The position numbers and the translations under genes were made by a program. The notes beneath the pieces are model-generated. The model made no database searches. It saw only the letters and a list, made by a program, of their open reading frames with translations, and was not told where the DNA came from. From Amoebidium appalachense (Eukaryota > Ichthyosporea), in assembly GCA_963693365.1 (NCBI GenBank), contig CAVNZM010000014.1, positions 4,774,001 through 4,838,000 of the forward strand: 64,000 nucleotides of DNA, read 5' to 3'. Below are positions 11,341-22,745 of this stretch, one piece after another. How positions within the stretch are numbered: the stretch's first letter is position 1; each line of letters begins with the position of its first letter.

Positions 11341-11359
11341 TCTCTCCCCATGCACGCAC

Positions 11360-11432
11360 CTTCCACAATGAGGGGCTGTCCTGGCTGACCAATACTGACT
11401 GCACCAAGTCCTGAAGGTGAAGTCTTTGCAAC
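11360..11432 (-). CDS. INTS8: INTS8-like exon 14
   Basis: 73 bases, phase 2 in and 0 out, acceptor CTCGCAG, donor GTGCGT. In this phase it encodes LQRLHLQDLVQSVLVSQDSP, like the L-G-L-E-D-L-Q-Y-V-F-M-I-S-S segment of INTS8. A second frame is also open, so phase is the deciding evidence. Confidence 0.6.
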
Positions 11433-11751
11433 CTGCGAGAGAGGAGGGGGGGGGGGGGGGGGGGAGGGGGGGGAGGGGAAGGAGGGAAAGAAGGGGGTGG
11501 AGGGGGGGGGTGGGAGGGGGGAGGGGGGTGCAGAAGGGGCAGGGGGAAGGGGGTGGGGCGCTTCAGAAAGCGGGTACGGCGTACGCATTCACAACGGAAA
11601 ACGTGATGCAAAAACAAGAAAACACACACGAGAGTATCAGGGTGAGCAGAGCCCGGCCTCATTGGGAGCGGCCACATATCTACAGATCGCAAGCCCGACA
11701 ACACACTTCCTGGTTTAGGGGAAGAGGGGGAGGAAGGGGGGGGGGGGGGGG

Positions 11752-11900
11752 GATGGGACAGAGAGTACAAAGTACACGTATACGACTCAAAACTTTACAA
11801 ATTTAAAATTAAAACTTTAAAAATTTACATGCAGATTTTGCAAAGCACACACAAAGAGTATGAATTACAAGCAGAGCCATCCGCAGGGGGAAACCTGGGT
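11752..11900 (+). repeat. Dispersed intron repeat, copy
   Basis: GAGAGTACAAAGTACACG..ATACGAC..GCAAAGCACACACAAAGAG..TACAAGCAGAGCCATCCGCAGG, ending in G. An A/T-rich insertion sits in the middle. Intronic, antisense. Confidence 0.65.
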
Positions 11901-12271
11901 CACAATCTGCCTTGTGTTGTCTTTCGTGAATGTGCACTTCCTTCGTGCTCTGTAATGCACGGGAGGGGGGGGAGCGGGAGGAGCGCGGGGAGAGGGGGGG
12001 GGGATGGCGGGGGGTGGGGGTGGGGGTGGGGGGGGGGGGGGGGGGGCATTACCGTTCATCCAAGTGTAGGTTTCTCGCTGTAACTGTGCCTGTGCAACAC
12101 AAGGGGTTGATTAACGGTCAGTCATGATTTGAGGATAACTATTTCAGAGTTTTTATTCCTTTTTTTTTTTTTTTTTTTTTTTTTGGTTTTTTTAAGTTTT
12201 TTTTCTGGATATCAAATATCACAGCTTCGCCACTGCCAGCACCACTCACTCACTCCATGTGACTATTCGAA

Positions 12272-12310
<39 letters not shown>

Positions 12311-12622
12311 ATGTGGCGTATGGGCACTATGCACAGAGTATGCAAGAGAAGCAGAACACATAACACAATCTTTTTTTCTTTTTTTTTTTGGATTAAATTT
12401 TTTAAAAAAAAGGAACCCTTCAGCTCAAGAATCACACATGAAACATGAAATGTTGCTTCTTCTAACCTATGTGGTGGTGGTAGTTTGGGAGAAAAGGAAG
12501 AGGACAGTAGGATAGGAGGAGGAGCAGGGGGCGGCGAGGGGGAGGGGAGGGCAGGGGGAGGGGGGGAGGGGGGGGGGGGGGGAAGGGAGGGAGGGCACAA
12601 AAATCTAGATCATGTAAAATAC

Positions 12623-12689
12623 CTAAATGCGGGTGTAATACTTCTCGAGTGACAAGGTGTGCATAGTGACAGGAGATGCACAAACAAGA
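12623..12689 (-). CDS. INTS8: INTS8-like exon 13 (tentative)
   Basis: 67 bases, phase 1 in and 2 out, with a poly-C/GGCAG acceptor and donor GTATTT. Encodes LFVHLLSLCTPCHSRS. The phases fit exons 12 and 14 but the protein similarity is weak. Confidence 0.45.
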
Positions 12690-12806
12690 CTGCCGGGGGA
12701 GGGAGGGGGTGTGGTGGTGGTGAGCTGGAGGGGAAGGGGGGAAGGGGGGAGGGGGGGGGGGGGGGGGGTTTGCAATATGTACCTGTGTTTGGTGGTGGGG
12801 GGGCAC

Positions 12807-12882
12807 ATGAGCGATGGCAGACATCAAGTAGAAAACGGACTAGGTCGATCTGCTCAGTTTCGGTAGTGCACCCTGACACGGT
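12807..12882 (-). CDS. INTS8: INTS8-like exon 12
   Basis: 76 bases, phase 0 in and 1 out, acceptor TATGGCAG, donor GTGCCC running into poly-C. Encodes ETEQIDLVRFLLDVCHRS, matching E-K-I-D-F-L-L-E-V-C-S-R-S of INTS8. Confidence 0.75.
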
Positions 12883-13089
12883 CTGCCATAGGGGTATATC
12901 TGCAGGCTGGTGATATATGGGGAAATTTCAGGTGGGGGTCTCAAACAGCCCCGGGGGCCGGAGGGGGCAGAGGGGGCGGAGGGGGGGAGGGAGGGGGAGG
13001 GGGGGGGGGGGGGGGGAGGTATATGGTTGGTGTCGGGCTAGGTGTTTTTCTTCTTTCCTCCCCTTTTCCTTCATACTACCCATCAATAT

Positions 13090-13490
13090 AATTGTTCATT
13101 AACTGAGAATAAGGTGGTGGGAGTGCTAGGGACACAAGAGGGGAAGGGGGAAGTAAAATCCTGTACAGAGCACCAAGTAACTATGTAAGTAAACATTAAA
13201 GCAACCACCGCTACTTCCATTTTAGCTGCTGGGCGGCGAGCCACATTGGTGACGTCATTCTGTGCACAAATTCCATAACGCCGTGTCGCCCTAAAAAGGG
13301 CGCGAAAGGCTGAAACCTATTCGACATCGGTATTTGACAAATTTTGATCGAGTCTCTTGATTGGTGAGACGCGTTTGAGAATTGTGGCTCTCGGCTGGTC
13401 AGCGCCCAGACGCTAAAATGGGCGAAGCGGTGGTTGGTTTAACGACGGAGAACGCCGTGCTGATTTTCCAAGCCAACAAACAGTATGGAT
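13090..13490. other. Non-repetitive stretch inside intron 11
   Basis: Simple-repeat-free DNA with a perfect CRE-like palindrome TGACGTCA (13249-13256), a CCCTAAAAAGGG inverted repeat (13291-13302) and several ATTGGT motifs. No exon could be placed. It may be a transposable element relic or an internal regulatory segment. Confidence 0.3.
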
Positions 13491-13519
13491 CATAAGGATG
13501 GAAGGGGGGGAGGGGTGGG

Positions 13520-13602
<83 letters not shown>

Positions 13603-13665
13603 TGGTGGTGGTGGTGGTGGTGGTGGGGGGGGGGGGGGGGGGGGTAGGAGAGTAAAAATTCTCAC

Positions 13666-13832
13666 CTGACCAGCAAGGACACTCTTTACGGCATTAGCTA
13701 CCTCCACCCTCCACAGCAACGCCTGTGTGGGAGGGTTGGATAGGAGGGGCCTTAGGCGCCTGGTCAGGTTCTGACGGTAGTTCCACCCTAGCTGCTGTTT
13801 GCTGTTGTCCTCTACGAGAATATCAACTAGCC
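13666..13832 (-). CDS. INTS8: INTS8-like exon 11
   Basis: 167 bases, phase 1 in and 0 out, acceptor CATACAG, donor GTGAGA. Encodes LVDILVEDNSKQQLGWNYRQ then NLTRRLRPLL and ANAVKSVLAGQ. The I-x-V/I-E-D-N...FRQS-like pattern is one of the clearest matches to INTS8. A diverged copy of its 5' end lies at 13926-13988. Confidence 0.8.
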
Positions 13833-13925
13833 CTGTATGGGAAAAAGGGGGGAGGGGGGGGGGGGGGGAGGGGGAGGGAAGGGGGGGGGGGGGGGGGGTT
13901 TAAAATGAGGTAAAAAAAAAAAAAA

Positions 13926-13988
13926 GAGCTGCTTTGGTGTTGTCCTTAACACGAATAACAACTAGCCCTGTATGCGAAAAAGGGAAGG
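13926..13988 (-). repeat. Partial upstream copy of exon 11 with its acceptor
   Basis: On the minus strand it reads CGCATACAG/GGCTAGTTG then RVKDNTKAAL in the exon 11 frame, where the real exon has CATACAG/GGCTAGTTG and VEDNSKQQL. It lacks the 3' half and a donor. Confidence 0.7.
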
Positions 13989-13997
13989 GTGAGGTTT

Positions 13998-14138
13998 GGA
14001 ATGAGGTAAAAAAAAAAAGTACAAAGTAAACATACACGACGGACAACAAACTGAACTTAAGCAATATTAATAAATAGAAAAGGAGAAAGGGAAAAACAGG
14101 GCATGCATTACAAGTAGAGCAGATCCTCGGGGGAAGGG
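13998..14138 (+). repeat. Dispersed intron repeat, copy
   Basis: TTTGGAATGAGGTAAAAA, AAAGTACAAAGTAAACATAC, ACGACGGACAAC and ..GCATGCATTACAAGTAGAGC then GATCCTCGGGGG. Carries an A-rich middle insertion. Intronic, antisense. Confidence 0.65.
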
Positions 14139-14146
14139 GGAGGGAA

Positions 14147-14181
<35 letters not shown>

Positions 14182-14312
14182 AGAGGGAGTGTAATTGGGG
14201 GAGAGGGGGGAGGAGGGGGGAGGGGGGAGGGGGGAGGGGGGGGGAGGAGGAGGGAAAGAGGTGTGTGTGTGTGTGTGTGTGTGTGTACGTGTGTTGTGTG
14301 CGTGCGTGCGTG

Positions 14313-14346
<34 letters not shown>

Positions 14347-14392
14347 GGGGGCGAGGGGGGGGGGAGGGGGGGGGTAGGGGGGGGGCACACAC

Positions 14393-14453
14393 GTGGGTAG
14401 TTTGCCTTTTCGATGCACTCCTCCACCTGAGCTTGAAGAGCCGTGTCTTCATT
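14393..14453 (-). CDS. INTS8: INTS8-like exon 10
   Basis: 61 bases, phase 0 in and 1 out, acceptor TTGTTCAG, donor GTGTGT then poly-C. Encodes NEDTALQAQVEECIEKANYP, preceding the conserved x-x-I-x-V-E-D-N block in the next exon. Confidence 0.72.
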
Positions 14454-14519
14454 CTGAACAAAGGGTAGAGTCAGAGGGGAGGTGGGTGGGTGGTGCAAGT
14501 GCACACGTCAAAAAGCAGG

Positions 14520-15219
<700 letters not shown>

Positions 15220-15654
15220 CTGCACCCGACAGTTGTACATTATAAATATCAAAAACCTATGTGATGATTCTGATTGACTACTTGATTCCAAAAAATCAGG
15301 TGGACAGAACCACCAGCTTTATTATCTGCCCACCCGTCGGTTATGCATCTCATCGTTATTTTATATTTATCTGATAACTCTGCTACCAAAAAAATCAGGC
15401 CGACAGAAATCCCTATATATCCCCCCCCCCCCCTCTATCTGTCTCCGACACAAACCAGGCAGCAGTCACAAACGTGTTTGAAGTTCCAAACACGTGCACG
15501 TTGCACATAGATTTCAAAGAAATTGCCAGAAAATCGTTTTACAACACCATCGGTTGGTGTCTAACAGCGTTATTAAGGTCTTATATTTATATCTGCACAC
15601 AGCCCCGTAGGAGGGGAAGGGAGGGGGCGCCCCGGGGGGGGGGGGGGGGGGGGG

Positions 15655-15860
15655 GGGTTGAATGCGTCACAAAGTACGAAGTACACATGAACAACGGATA
15701 ACACGATGCAGAGTGCAAACCATACATCGAGAGCATGCATAATAAGCAGAGGCCATCCTCAGGGGGTGCCCACATCATCCACAGTACCCGAGTTTCGACC
15801 CATTCACCTCGTCAACGAAACTCAACTCAGATACTGTTTCACTTGAACATGGGTGGGTGG
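15655..15860 (+). repeat. Dispersed intron repeat, medium copy
   Basis: Matches the first roughly 200 bases of the long copy at 19290: TTGAATGCGTCACAAAGTAC..GATAACACGATGCAGAG..CATAATAAGCAGAGGCCATC and on to CACTTGAACATGGGT, where a G run takes over. Intronic between exons 8 and 9. Confidence 0.8.
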
Positions 15861-15862
15861 GT

Positions 15863-15898
<36 letters not shown>

Positions 15899-15980
15899 AA
15901 GAGGGCTGTGGTTCGTTTTTATTATTATTATTTGTGTTTCTGTGGGTGTAGGTTTTTGAAAGAAAGGGAGGAGGAGGGAA

Positions 15981-16011
<31 letters not shown>

Positions 16012-16137
16012 AACAAGTGAGAATGAAGTTATTTGGGGTTGGCATGAGGGTGGATGGAAGCAGCCCTGCTCGGGTGCACACACATGCATTTTATACTAGG
16101 TGTGTGTGTGTGTGTGCGTGCGTGTGCGTGCGTGTGC

Positions 16138-16184
<47 letters not shown>

Positions 16185-16281
16185 TGCGTGCGTGCGTGCG
16201 CACGTGCGCACGTGCGTTTGTGTGTGTGTTTATGTGTGTGTGTGTGTGCGTGCACGTATGTGATGTGTATAGGGCAACAGG

Positions 16282-16316
<35 letters not shown>

Positions 16317-16324
16317 GCTTTTAC

Positions 16325-16410
16325 CCCTCGACTGTGTCCCAGTCAAAAGACACCAGGTCGTATTTGCGGTATGTCGGTATCTCCCTCTCGCTCACTGCAT
16401 GGTTGTATAC
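16325..16410 (-). CDS. INTS8: INTS8-like exon 8
   Basis: 86 bases, phase 0 in and 2 out, acceptor TCTGCACAG, donor GTAAAA then poly-C. Encodes [18 protein letters not shown] and FDWDTVEG. Its last codon is completed by the next exon (VEG-YYRAARAL), where INTS8 has L-A-G-Y-C-x-A. Confidence 0.72.
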
Positions 16411-16743
16411 CTGTGCAGAAAAAAGTGTAAAACTTCCGCTCCCAACTATCTAACTGGCGCATCATATTTGGGTAGGAAGCCTAATGAAAATACGGGAACA
16501 TGTATCGGATTTGGTAGCCATAACGAAATGTCTGTCAAGTTTTTTTTTTTTTTTTTTGAAAAGACACATAGTTGCGGAGTTTGACTCCATGACCTCTCTC
16601 ATCGCACCCGGTTGCTTCAACAGCAATGGGAAGTGGAGGGGGGAGGAAGGAGAGGGGGAGGGGTGGAGAGGGGGGAAGTGAGAGCGGGGAGGTGAGAGGG
16701 GGAGAGGGGGAGGTGGGGGGGGGGGGGGGGGGGGTATGATTAC

Positions 16744-16872
16744 ATTGTAGTCGGTCTTGAATGAGCGCATCAGTTGCTGGAAGTGAGTGAGGGCATCAGA
16801 AAACTGGTCCCGCAGAAACAGGTACTTGCCAAGCTCATAGGTCACTTGCGCACTCATGCTAGATGCTGGTAT
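16744..16872 (-). CDS. INTS8: INTS8-like exon 7 (TPR-like)
   Basis: 43 codons, phase 0 at both ends. Acceptor ATTGCAG, donor GTAATC followed by poly-C. Encodes SAQVTYELGKYLFLRDQF and SDALTHFQQL, a TPR-like helix pair that matches the QVCYDLGAAYF region of INTS8. A copy of the first 42 bases with its acceptor sits upstream at 17046-17092. Confidence 0.78.
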
Positions 16873-16894
16873 CTGCAATATGAAGTGACGTCAG

Positions 16895-16937
<43 letters not shown>

Positions 16938-17045
16938 GTTTGGTTTCTTTTTCTTTTCCTATTTTCTCATCAGCCAGGTGGGGTCAGATATACGTGCTCT
17001 TGCTTAGCTTTTTCCCTCTCTCTTTTTCTACGTCTGTCATTCCCT

Positions 17046-17092
17046 CATAGGTCACCTGCGCACTCATGCTAGATGCTGGTATCTGTAATAGG
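17046..17092 (-). repeat. Partial upstream copy of exon 7 with its acceptor
   Basis: On the minus strand ..TACAG/ATACCAGCATCTAGCATG continues with AGTGCGCAGGTGACC TATGAG, differing from exon 7 (16831-16880) at one or two bases, then diverges. The match spans the splice site and 42 exon bases. Confidence 0.8.
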
Positions 17093-17146
17093 AGGTGTAT
17101 CAGGAGATAATTACTCGTTACTCTTGTCTTTTTTGTTTTTTTATTG

Positions 17147-17148
<2 letters not shown>

Positions 17149-17209
<61 letters not shown>

Positions 17210-17264
17210 CCCCCCTCCCCCCCCCCCCCCCTCTCCCTCTCCCTCTCCCTCCCTCTCCCCTCCC

Positions 17265-17298
<34 letters not shown>

Positions 17299-17344
17299 TC
17301 TCCCCCCCCCCCCCCCCCCCCCCCCCCCTCTCCCTTTTTTTTTT

Positions 17345-17345
<1 letters not shown>
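17149..17345. repeat. (CT)n followed by poly-C and poly-T
   Basis: (CT)n 17149-17206, C-rich to 17330, T run 17335-17354 then a long G run. Intron between exons 6 and 7. Confidence 0.85.
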
Positions 17346-17389
<44 letters not shown>

Positions 17390-17633
17390 GGGGGGGTAAC
17401 AACTACTCCGGCCTTTCTTTGTTTTAATTTTTTGCTTTCCTTTTTCTTTTCTTCCTTTTTCCTTCCTTTTATATATATGTTTGGGGGGGGGGGGGGGGGG
17501 GGGGGGGAGGGGGGGGATAGGATTACTCCGACAAATACGAGCATGCAAGAAAATGTACACGTGCACACAATCCCTTTTTTTAACTGCATACAACCGCACC
17601 GATCCTTCTAATTTGTCCTGAAAACACATGCAA

Positions 17634-17772
<139 letters not shown>

Positions 17773-17954
17773 AGCATTTACACACGCGTGAGCATACACA
17801 CACACATTGACCAACACACCACTACCCGAAAAACGATAGCTTTCACCCACCCACACCAACAAAATCGCCAATGTCAAAAACCCCGCCTGCAAAACTCAAA
17901 ACCACAAACAGCATAAATAAAACAACGCACAAACACACAAGCAAATTTACCCAC

Positions 17955-18091
17955 CAGCAAGGGGCAACCGGGCCAAACCGGCCAGAAATCGCCGTTATTT
18001 CTGTTTTCGGCAGCAAAAGCAACCAGAAATTCAAGCGCCTTTTGCAACAGATCCCCCCTCTTGTCTAACTCGGTAAGCTCGGCATCCTCAT
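17955..18091 (-). CDS. INTS8: INTS8-like exon 6
   Basis: 137 bases, phase 1 in and 0 out, acceptor TATAAGCAG, donor GTGGGT. Encodes EDAELTELDKRGDLLQKALE and FLVAFAAENR, like the E-L-T-x-N helix and following helix of INTS8. The incoming phase matches exon 5 only if exon 5 has the one-base correction. Confidence 0.62.
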
Positions 18092-18164
18092 CTGCTTATA
18101 CACGTCCGGAGAAAAGGGAGGGAGGCGGGGAGGAGGGGGGGGGGAGGGGGGTAAAAATCTTAGT

Positions 18165-18197
<33 letters not shown>

Positions 18198-18609
18198 CGG
18201 GTTCGCATGGATACCAAGACTCGAGTGCATTTCGCAATGTGTTTGGTATCCTTTTTCAAGATTTCTCTTCCGGGTACACACACTTTTTCTCTTTGCATTC
18301 TGACTACTCCAACCCCCCCCCCCCCCCTCCCCCCCCCCCCCCCCCCCCTGCCCGCCCCTCCACCTACAAAACCACCCTTCCGACCCTCACTTCTCCCTCA
18401 ACATTAAATAAAATGCCTATCCGCCTCCTCCTCCCCCATTCTAAAGGGGAGCAAAACCCTCCCCCTCCCCCTCCCACCCTCCTTTCCCCCCAACTTATCC
18501 CCTTTCTTGCGCAACGAACCATTCACCTCATGTGAAGAAGGGGGGAGGGGGGGGGGGGGGGGGGGGACGAAGGTATCTAGTGCAGTGGCGAAAAGCAGCC
18601 AAAAAGTAC

Positions 18610-18996
18610 CTTTTGCATCGTCATCTGCCGGCCCCTCCACCTCCACCATCCCCGTCTCCACCCACTTCTCCGACGCAATATCATCAATATTTTCCTCCCC
18701 TTCCTCCCCCTCCCCCTCCCCACCACTCCCCACCCCATCGGTGTCCGTATCCATCCCATCCCCCCCATCGCTTGTATCTCCGCCCGTTTCGTCCCCCCCG
18801 AGGGGCTCGGAGATTCGCGGATCGGGGGGGTTCCGTGGGGTCTATCGCAATGGCGTCTGGCTGGGAGATGGGGGCGGTGGCAACGGAATCGGTGGCTGTT
18901 TGCGGGGTTTTTGCGGCGGCGCGAAAAATGGGGTACTTGGGGTGGCGGGAGGTGGATTTTTGCATGCCTTCGTGGAAGGTCTCGCGAAGGACCCAC
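18610..18996 (-). CDS. INTS8: INTS8-like exon 5, acidic linker (one-base frame break)
   Basis: 387 bases from acceptor (CA)nCAG to donor GTACTT. The 5' part reads WVLRETFHEGMQ and a Pro/Thr/Ala-rich stretch; the 3' part reads a Gly/Asp/Glu-rich acidic segment ending ADDDAK. The two parts are in different frames. Removing one base from the C7 run (G7 on plus, 18824-18830) joins them and makes both splice phases fit. The acidic linker is longer than in animal INTS8. Confidence 0.62.
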
Positions 18997-19035
18997 CTGT
19001 GTGTGTGTGTGTGGGTGGGTGGATGGGCGGGTGGG

Positions 19036-19118
<83 letters not shown>

Positions 19119-19289
19119 CTGTGTGGTTGTGTGTGTGTGGGTGCGAGCGTGCATTCCTGTGTGCATGTGTGTGCACGGGTGTGTGTGTGTGTGTGTTTGT
19201 TTTGTTTGTTCGTTCGTTCGTTTGTTCGTTTGTTTTTGTTTTATTGTTTTCTTTTCCTGGTGGTGGTGGGAGGGGGGAGGGGGGGGGGG

Positions 19290-20036
19290 GGGGTTTGAAT
19301 GCGTCAAAAAGTACGAAGTACACAAGAACAAACGGATAACACGATGCAGAATGCAAGCCATACATAAAGAGTATGCATAATAAGCAGAGCCCATCCTCAG
19401 GGGAGCCCCACGTCATCCACAGTACCCGAGTTTCGACCTATTCATCTCGTTAACGAAACCCAACTCAGATACTGTTTCACTTGAACATGGGTAGGTCACC
19501 CGTCTTGATCAGAGACGAGCAGGGTTGCTTATGCAGGCAAGGGCAGTGGGAAAGGCCGGGGGTTAAAGTTGCAGCAGTAAGCAGAAGCAAGAAAAATATA
19601 GATAGGAACTCAGGAGACGGGGCTTCTAGGAAGCTCCCCCGTCGCTACCTAAGTCGATACTTCCCTGGCTAACATACTACACCAGCTGAAAAGAATTAAG
19701 TCCCGAAGGCCGCAGAATTCGCAATCAGAGGGGAAAATATGAGATTTGACCCACGCCGCAGGGTAGTAACACGCTTACTAGGGCGGAACTTTAACGTCTT
19801 CGAACGGAAAGCTATGCCCCCGGATGTCAGCCGGAAATATGGTATCACCCATTGCTTTGGGCTTGAAAAAAGCCAAATCGATAGTCCGAGTTATGTTACG
19901 CCGGCGGGTAACATGCCGCATGGGTTCCAAGGGAGCTGTCGCCAACAGAGCGGTGTGTGCATGCTTGCGCGTAACGCAATGTGTGAAGTGTGTCTATAGC
20001 TATGAAAGGGGGTATGCAAAAGTGGACAGATGAAGT
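19290..20036 (+). repeat. Dispersed intron repeat, long copy 1
   Basis: About 745 bp. The first about 115 bases (TTTGAATGCGTC...CCATCCTCAGG) equal the short family; the rest is unique to the long form and continues to GTGGACAGATGAAGTGTG. Short open frames exist (e.g. from 19481, 63 codons) but none is recognisable. Lies between exons 4 and 5, antisense. About 98% identical to 26727-27472 by eye. Confidence 0.8.
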
Positions 20037-20183
20037 GTGTGAAAAGAAAAACAGTAAGAAGAAAAGTAGACACCGGTATGTGCAACCCCGCACAACATAC
20101 ATACACACACGCACACACATAAATAAGCGAAGATTACAGGTAATCAACCAGAACAACAAATGACAAGCAAAACAACAGGTGTC

Positions 20184-20404
<221 letters not shown>

Positions 20405-20477
20405 GTGTGTGTGTGGGGGGGGGGGGGGGGTGTGTGTGTTGGGGGGGGGGGGGGGAGGGGGGAGGGGGGGAGGGGGG

Positions 20478-20629
20478 TCTTAGGGATGCTGCAGAATCGT
20501 CAGATATTAGACAAATCGTACCAATACGATCATTCTCTCATATATGAGAAGATTGTGACTAACGATGTGCAGAGCTGGTTAAGACCTGTTGAGTGTGCAG
20601 AGAAAATGGGAGGGGAAGGAGGAGGGGAA

Positions 20630-20660
<31 letters not shown>

Positions 20661-20830
20661 GAAGTAAGAGAGGGGAGGGAATGAAAGAGTGTCAGTAGTC
20701 TCAGAGGACCCTGCAGAGTCGTTAGATATCAGACAAAAACGCACCAACGACCAAGTTCTCCAAGGGGAGAAATGCGTAAAACGTTCTGCAGAGTGGGTTA
20801 GAGACCTGCTGATGAGAAGAGTGTATACAG
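20478..20830. repeat. Two diverged tandem copies of a ~120-bp segment
   Basis: 20480-20600 and 20697-20815 share GCAGA(A/G)TCGT(C/T)AGATAT(T/C)A(G)AC and further scattered identity, separated by a G run. On the minus strand both end in a CTGCAG acceptor-like site. A 48-codon plus frame in copy 2 is closed in copy 1, so coding is unlikely. Confidence 0.5.
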
Positions 20831-20836
20831 GGTTTG

Positions 20837-20879
<43 letters not shown>

Positions 20880-21054
20880 GGGGGGGGAAAGAAGGTAGGA
20901 GGGGAAGGGGGGGGGAGTAGGCCGGGGAAGGGCGAAGGGCGAAGGGAGGGGAGGGAGGGAGGGGGGGAAAGGGGGGGGGGGGGGGGGGGGGGGTGGGGAG
21001 GAAAAAAAAAAAAAAAAAAAAAGGGCGAAGGGAGGGGAGGGAGGGAGGGGGAAA

Positions 21055-21090
<36 letters not shown>

Positions 21091-21162
21091 GAAGGAAAAA
21101 AAAAAAAAAAAAAAAACGTGTGGTGGACAGATCAGAGACGAGAGCTCCATTTCAAAACTTAC

Positions 21163-21186
21163 CAGGCAACCCAAAAACCTAGCCGG
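21163..21186 (-). CDS. INTS8: INTS8-like exon 4 (24-nt microexon)
   Basis: A 24-base exon between TATCTCAG and the strong donor GTAAGT. Phase 2 in and 2 out fit both neighbours, giving YYSRLGFWVAW across the three exons, where INTS8 has Y-N-R-W-A. The phase fit on both sides is the main support. Confidence 0.6.
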
Positions 21187-21289
21187 CTGAGATAGAAGAA
21201 CGGCGGGGGAATTGTTTGGGAAAAGGAGCGGGGGGAGAGGGGGGGGGGGGGAGGGGGGGGGGGGGGGGGGGGGGGAGGGGGGAGAGAGG

Positions 21290-21367
21290 GGGAGAGGGAG
21301 AGAGGGAGAGAGGGAGGGAGAGAACGAGAGAGAACGAAAGAGAGAGAGAGAGGGAGACAGAGAGAGA

Positions 21368-21458
<91 letters not shown>

Positions 21459-21540
21459 CGAGCGAGCGAAAGAGAGAGAGAGGGAGGGAGGGAGAGAGAG
21501 GGAGAGGGAGAGAGAGAGAGAGGGAGAGAGGGAGGGAGGG
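21290..21540. repeat. (GA)n-rich tract
   Basis: GA dinucleotides with GGGAGA variants between G runs, in the intron after exon 4. Confidence 0.9.
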
Positions 21541-21858
21541 AGGGGGGGGGGGGGGGGGAGGTGTAGGGGCTGGTAGGGGGGGGGGGGGGGGGGGGGGGGG
21601 GGCAGCAGGAGGGTACGCATGCATATATTGGTTAAGGTTCAAAGCGCATACGCATGGCTGGCAGTATTGGGCTGGATGTCGGGAGGCCGAGTTGCAACGT
21701 TTTTCAACATTCCACCCCCCCCCCCCCACCCCCTCCTCCGCCCCCTCCCCCCTCCCTCCCCTCCCCCCGCCCACACCTATCCCGGCCCGTTTTTCTTTTC
21801 TCCACTTTTTGTGGAAGGGGAATGGGAAAAGGGGTACGTGAGTGTTTTTTTTTTTTTT

Positions 21859-21911
<53 letters not shown>

Positions 21912-22003
21912 TACTGCTTTTGAGGCACAAGGGTTGCACTTGTATTTCAAAGGGCTAGAGGGGTTAGACGTGGTAAAATATGAAGGGAGGAGGCGGAGGG
22001 ACA

Positions 22004-22036
<33 letters not shown>

Positions 22037-22308
22037 CTTGAAAGAAGCTAAGCATGGCGCTAGGAGGAAAGGTGTGTGTGTACGGGTGGAGAGGAAGGGA
22101 TGAAGGGGGAACGATGGGACACGGGTTGAAGAGGGCGGGAGGGGTAGCTGGAGACACGGAATGGGGAGGGGGGGGGGGGGGGGGGGGGGGGAGGGGGGAA
22201 TAAGAAGAGTGACATACACGGGGAGTGTGAAGAGGGGGGAAGGTAGGGGGGAGGGAAAAGTTTTTTTTTTTGTTTGTTTTTTTTTTTTTTTTTGGGGGGG
22301 GGGGGGGG

Positions 22309-22400
22309 GTTGAATGCAAAACACGGTACGAAGCACATATACACGACGAGAAGCATGGTGCAGGCGCATGCAAAGGCAAACATTCAAGGGGGGTTTTGTA
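22309..22400 (+). repeat. Dispersed intron repeat, copy
   Basis: TTGAATGCAAAACACGG, TACGAAGCACATATACACGA, GCATGGTGCAGGCGCATGC then AAAGGCAAACATTCAAGGGG. Shares a subfamily with 56444-56583 and 61872-62012. Ends only a few bases from the exon 3 donor. Confidence 0.75.
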
Positions 22401-22406
22401 AAATAC

Positions 22407-22504
22407 CTGTAATACTGCACCAGGCCCACTGTGATGTCTGTCTGCGTCCAATCTTTGTCCAGCCAGTCTCTGCCCTCAGTAGAGTCTCCTCTATCACACC
22501 GCTC
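22407..22504 (-). CDS. INTS8: INTS8-like exon 3
   Basis: 98 bases, phase 0 in and 2 out. Acceptor ACGAACAG, donor GTATTT. Encodes ...DWLDKDWTQTDITVGLVQYY, matching the INTS8 segment before its Y-x-R-W-A motif. A copy of the dispersed intron repeat starts within 20 bases of the donor. Confidence 0.7.
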
Positions 22505-22676
22505 CTGTTCGTGAAAACAATCAAAAATAGAATAAAGTTGTAAAGTCATGGATGTGTTTTGCCCTTGTTTCTGGTGCAAATTTATGTGCTTTTGCCCTGG
22601 TTTTAGGTGAATTTGATCACCTGACCCTCGCTTTTGATGTACTCGATCACATCAAATTCTTTAATCTTATTATTTA

Positions 22677-22711
<35 letters not shown>

Positions 22712-22745
22712 TACCCCGACACACACACACCCAAACAAAAAAGAA

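Noticed and set aside
12417-12466. Candidate exon (LEEATFHVSCVILELK)
   Set aside because: Splice sites are weak and its outgoing phase does not fit exon 14, while exon 13 to exon 14 fits directly.
19290-20036. Nuclear copy of organelle DNA or rRNA
   Set aside because: No rRNA, tRNA or organelle protein motif recognised. The start is shared with the short repeat family, which argues for a nuclear repeat; a search would settle it.
20560-20830. Candidate INTS8-like exon on minus (SLTHSAERFTHFSPW)
   Set aside because: Adding it breaks the phase chain, whereas exon 4 joins exon 5 perfectly without it.
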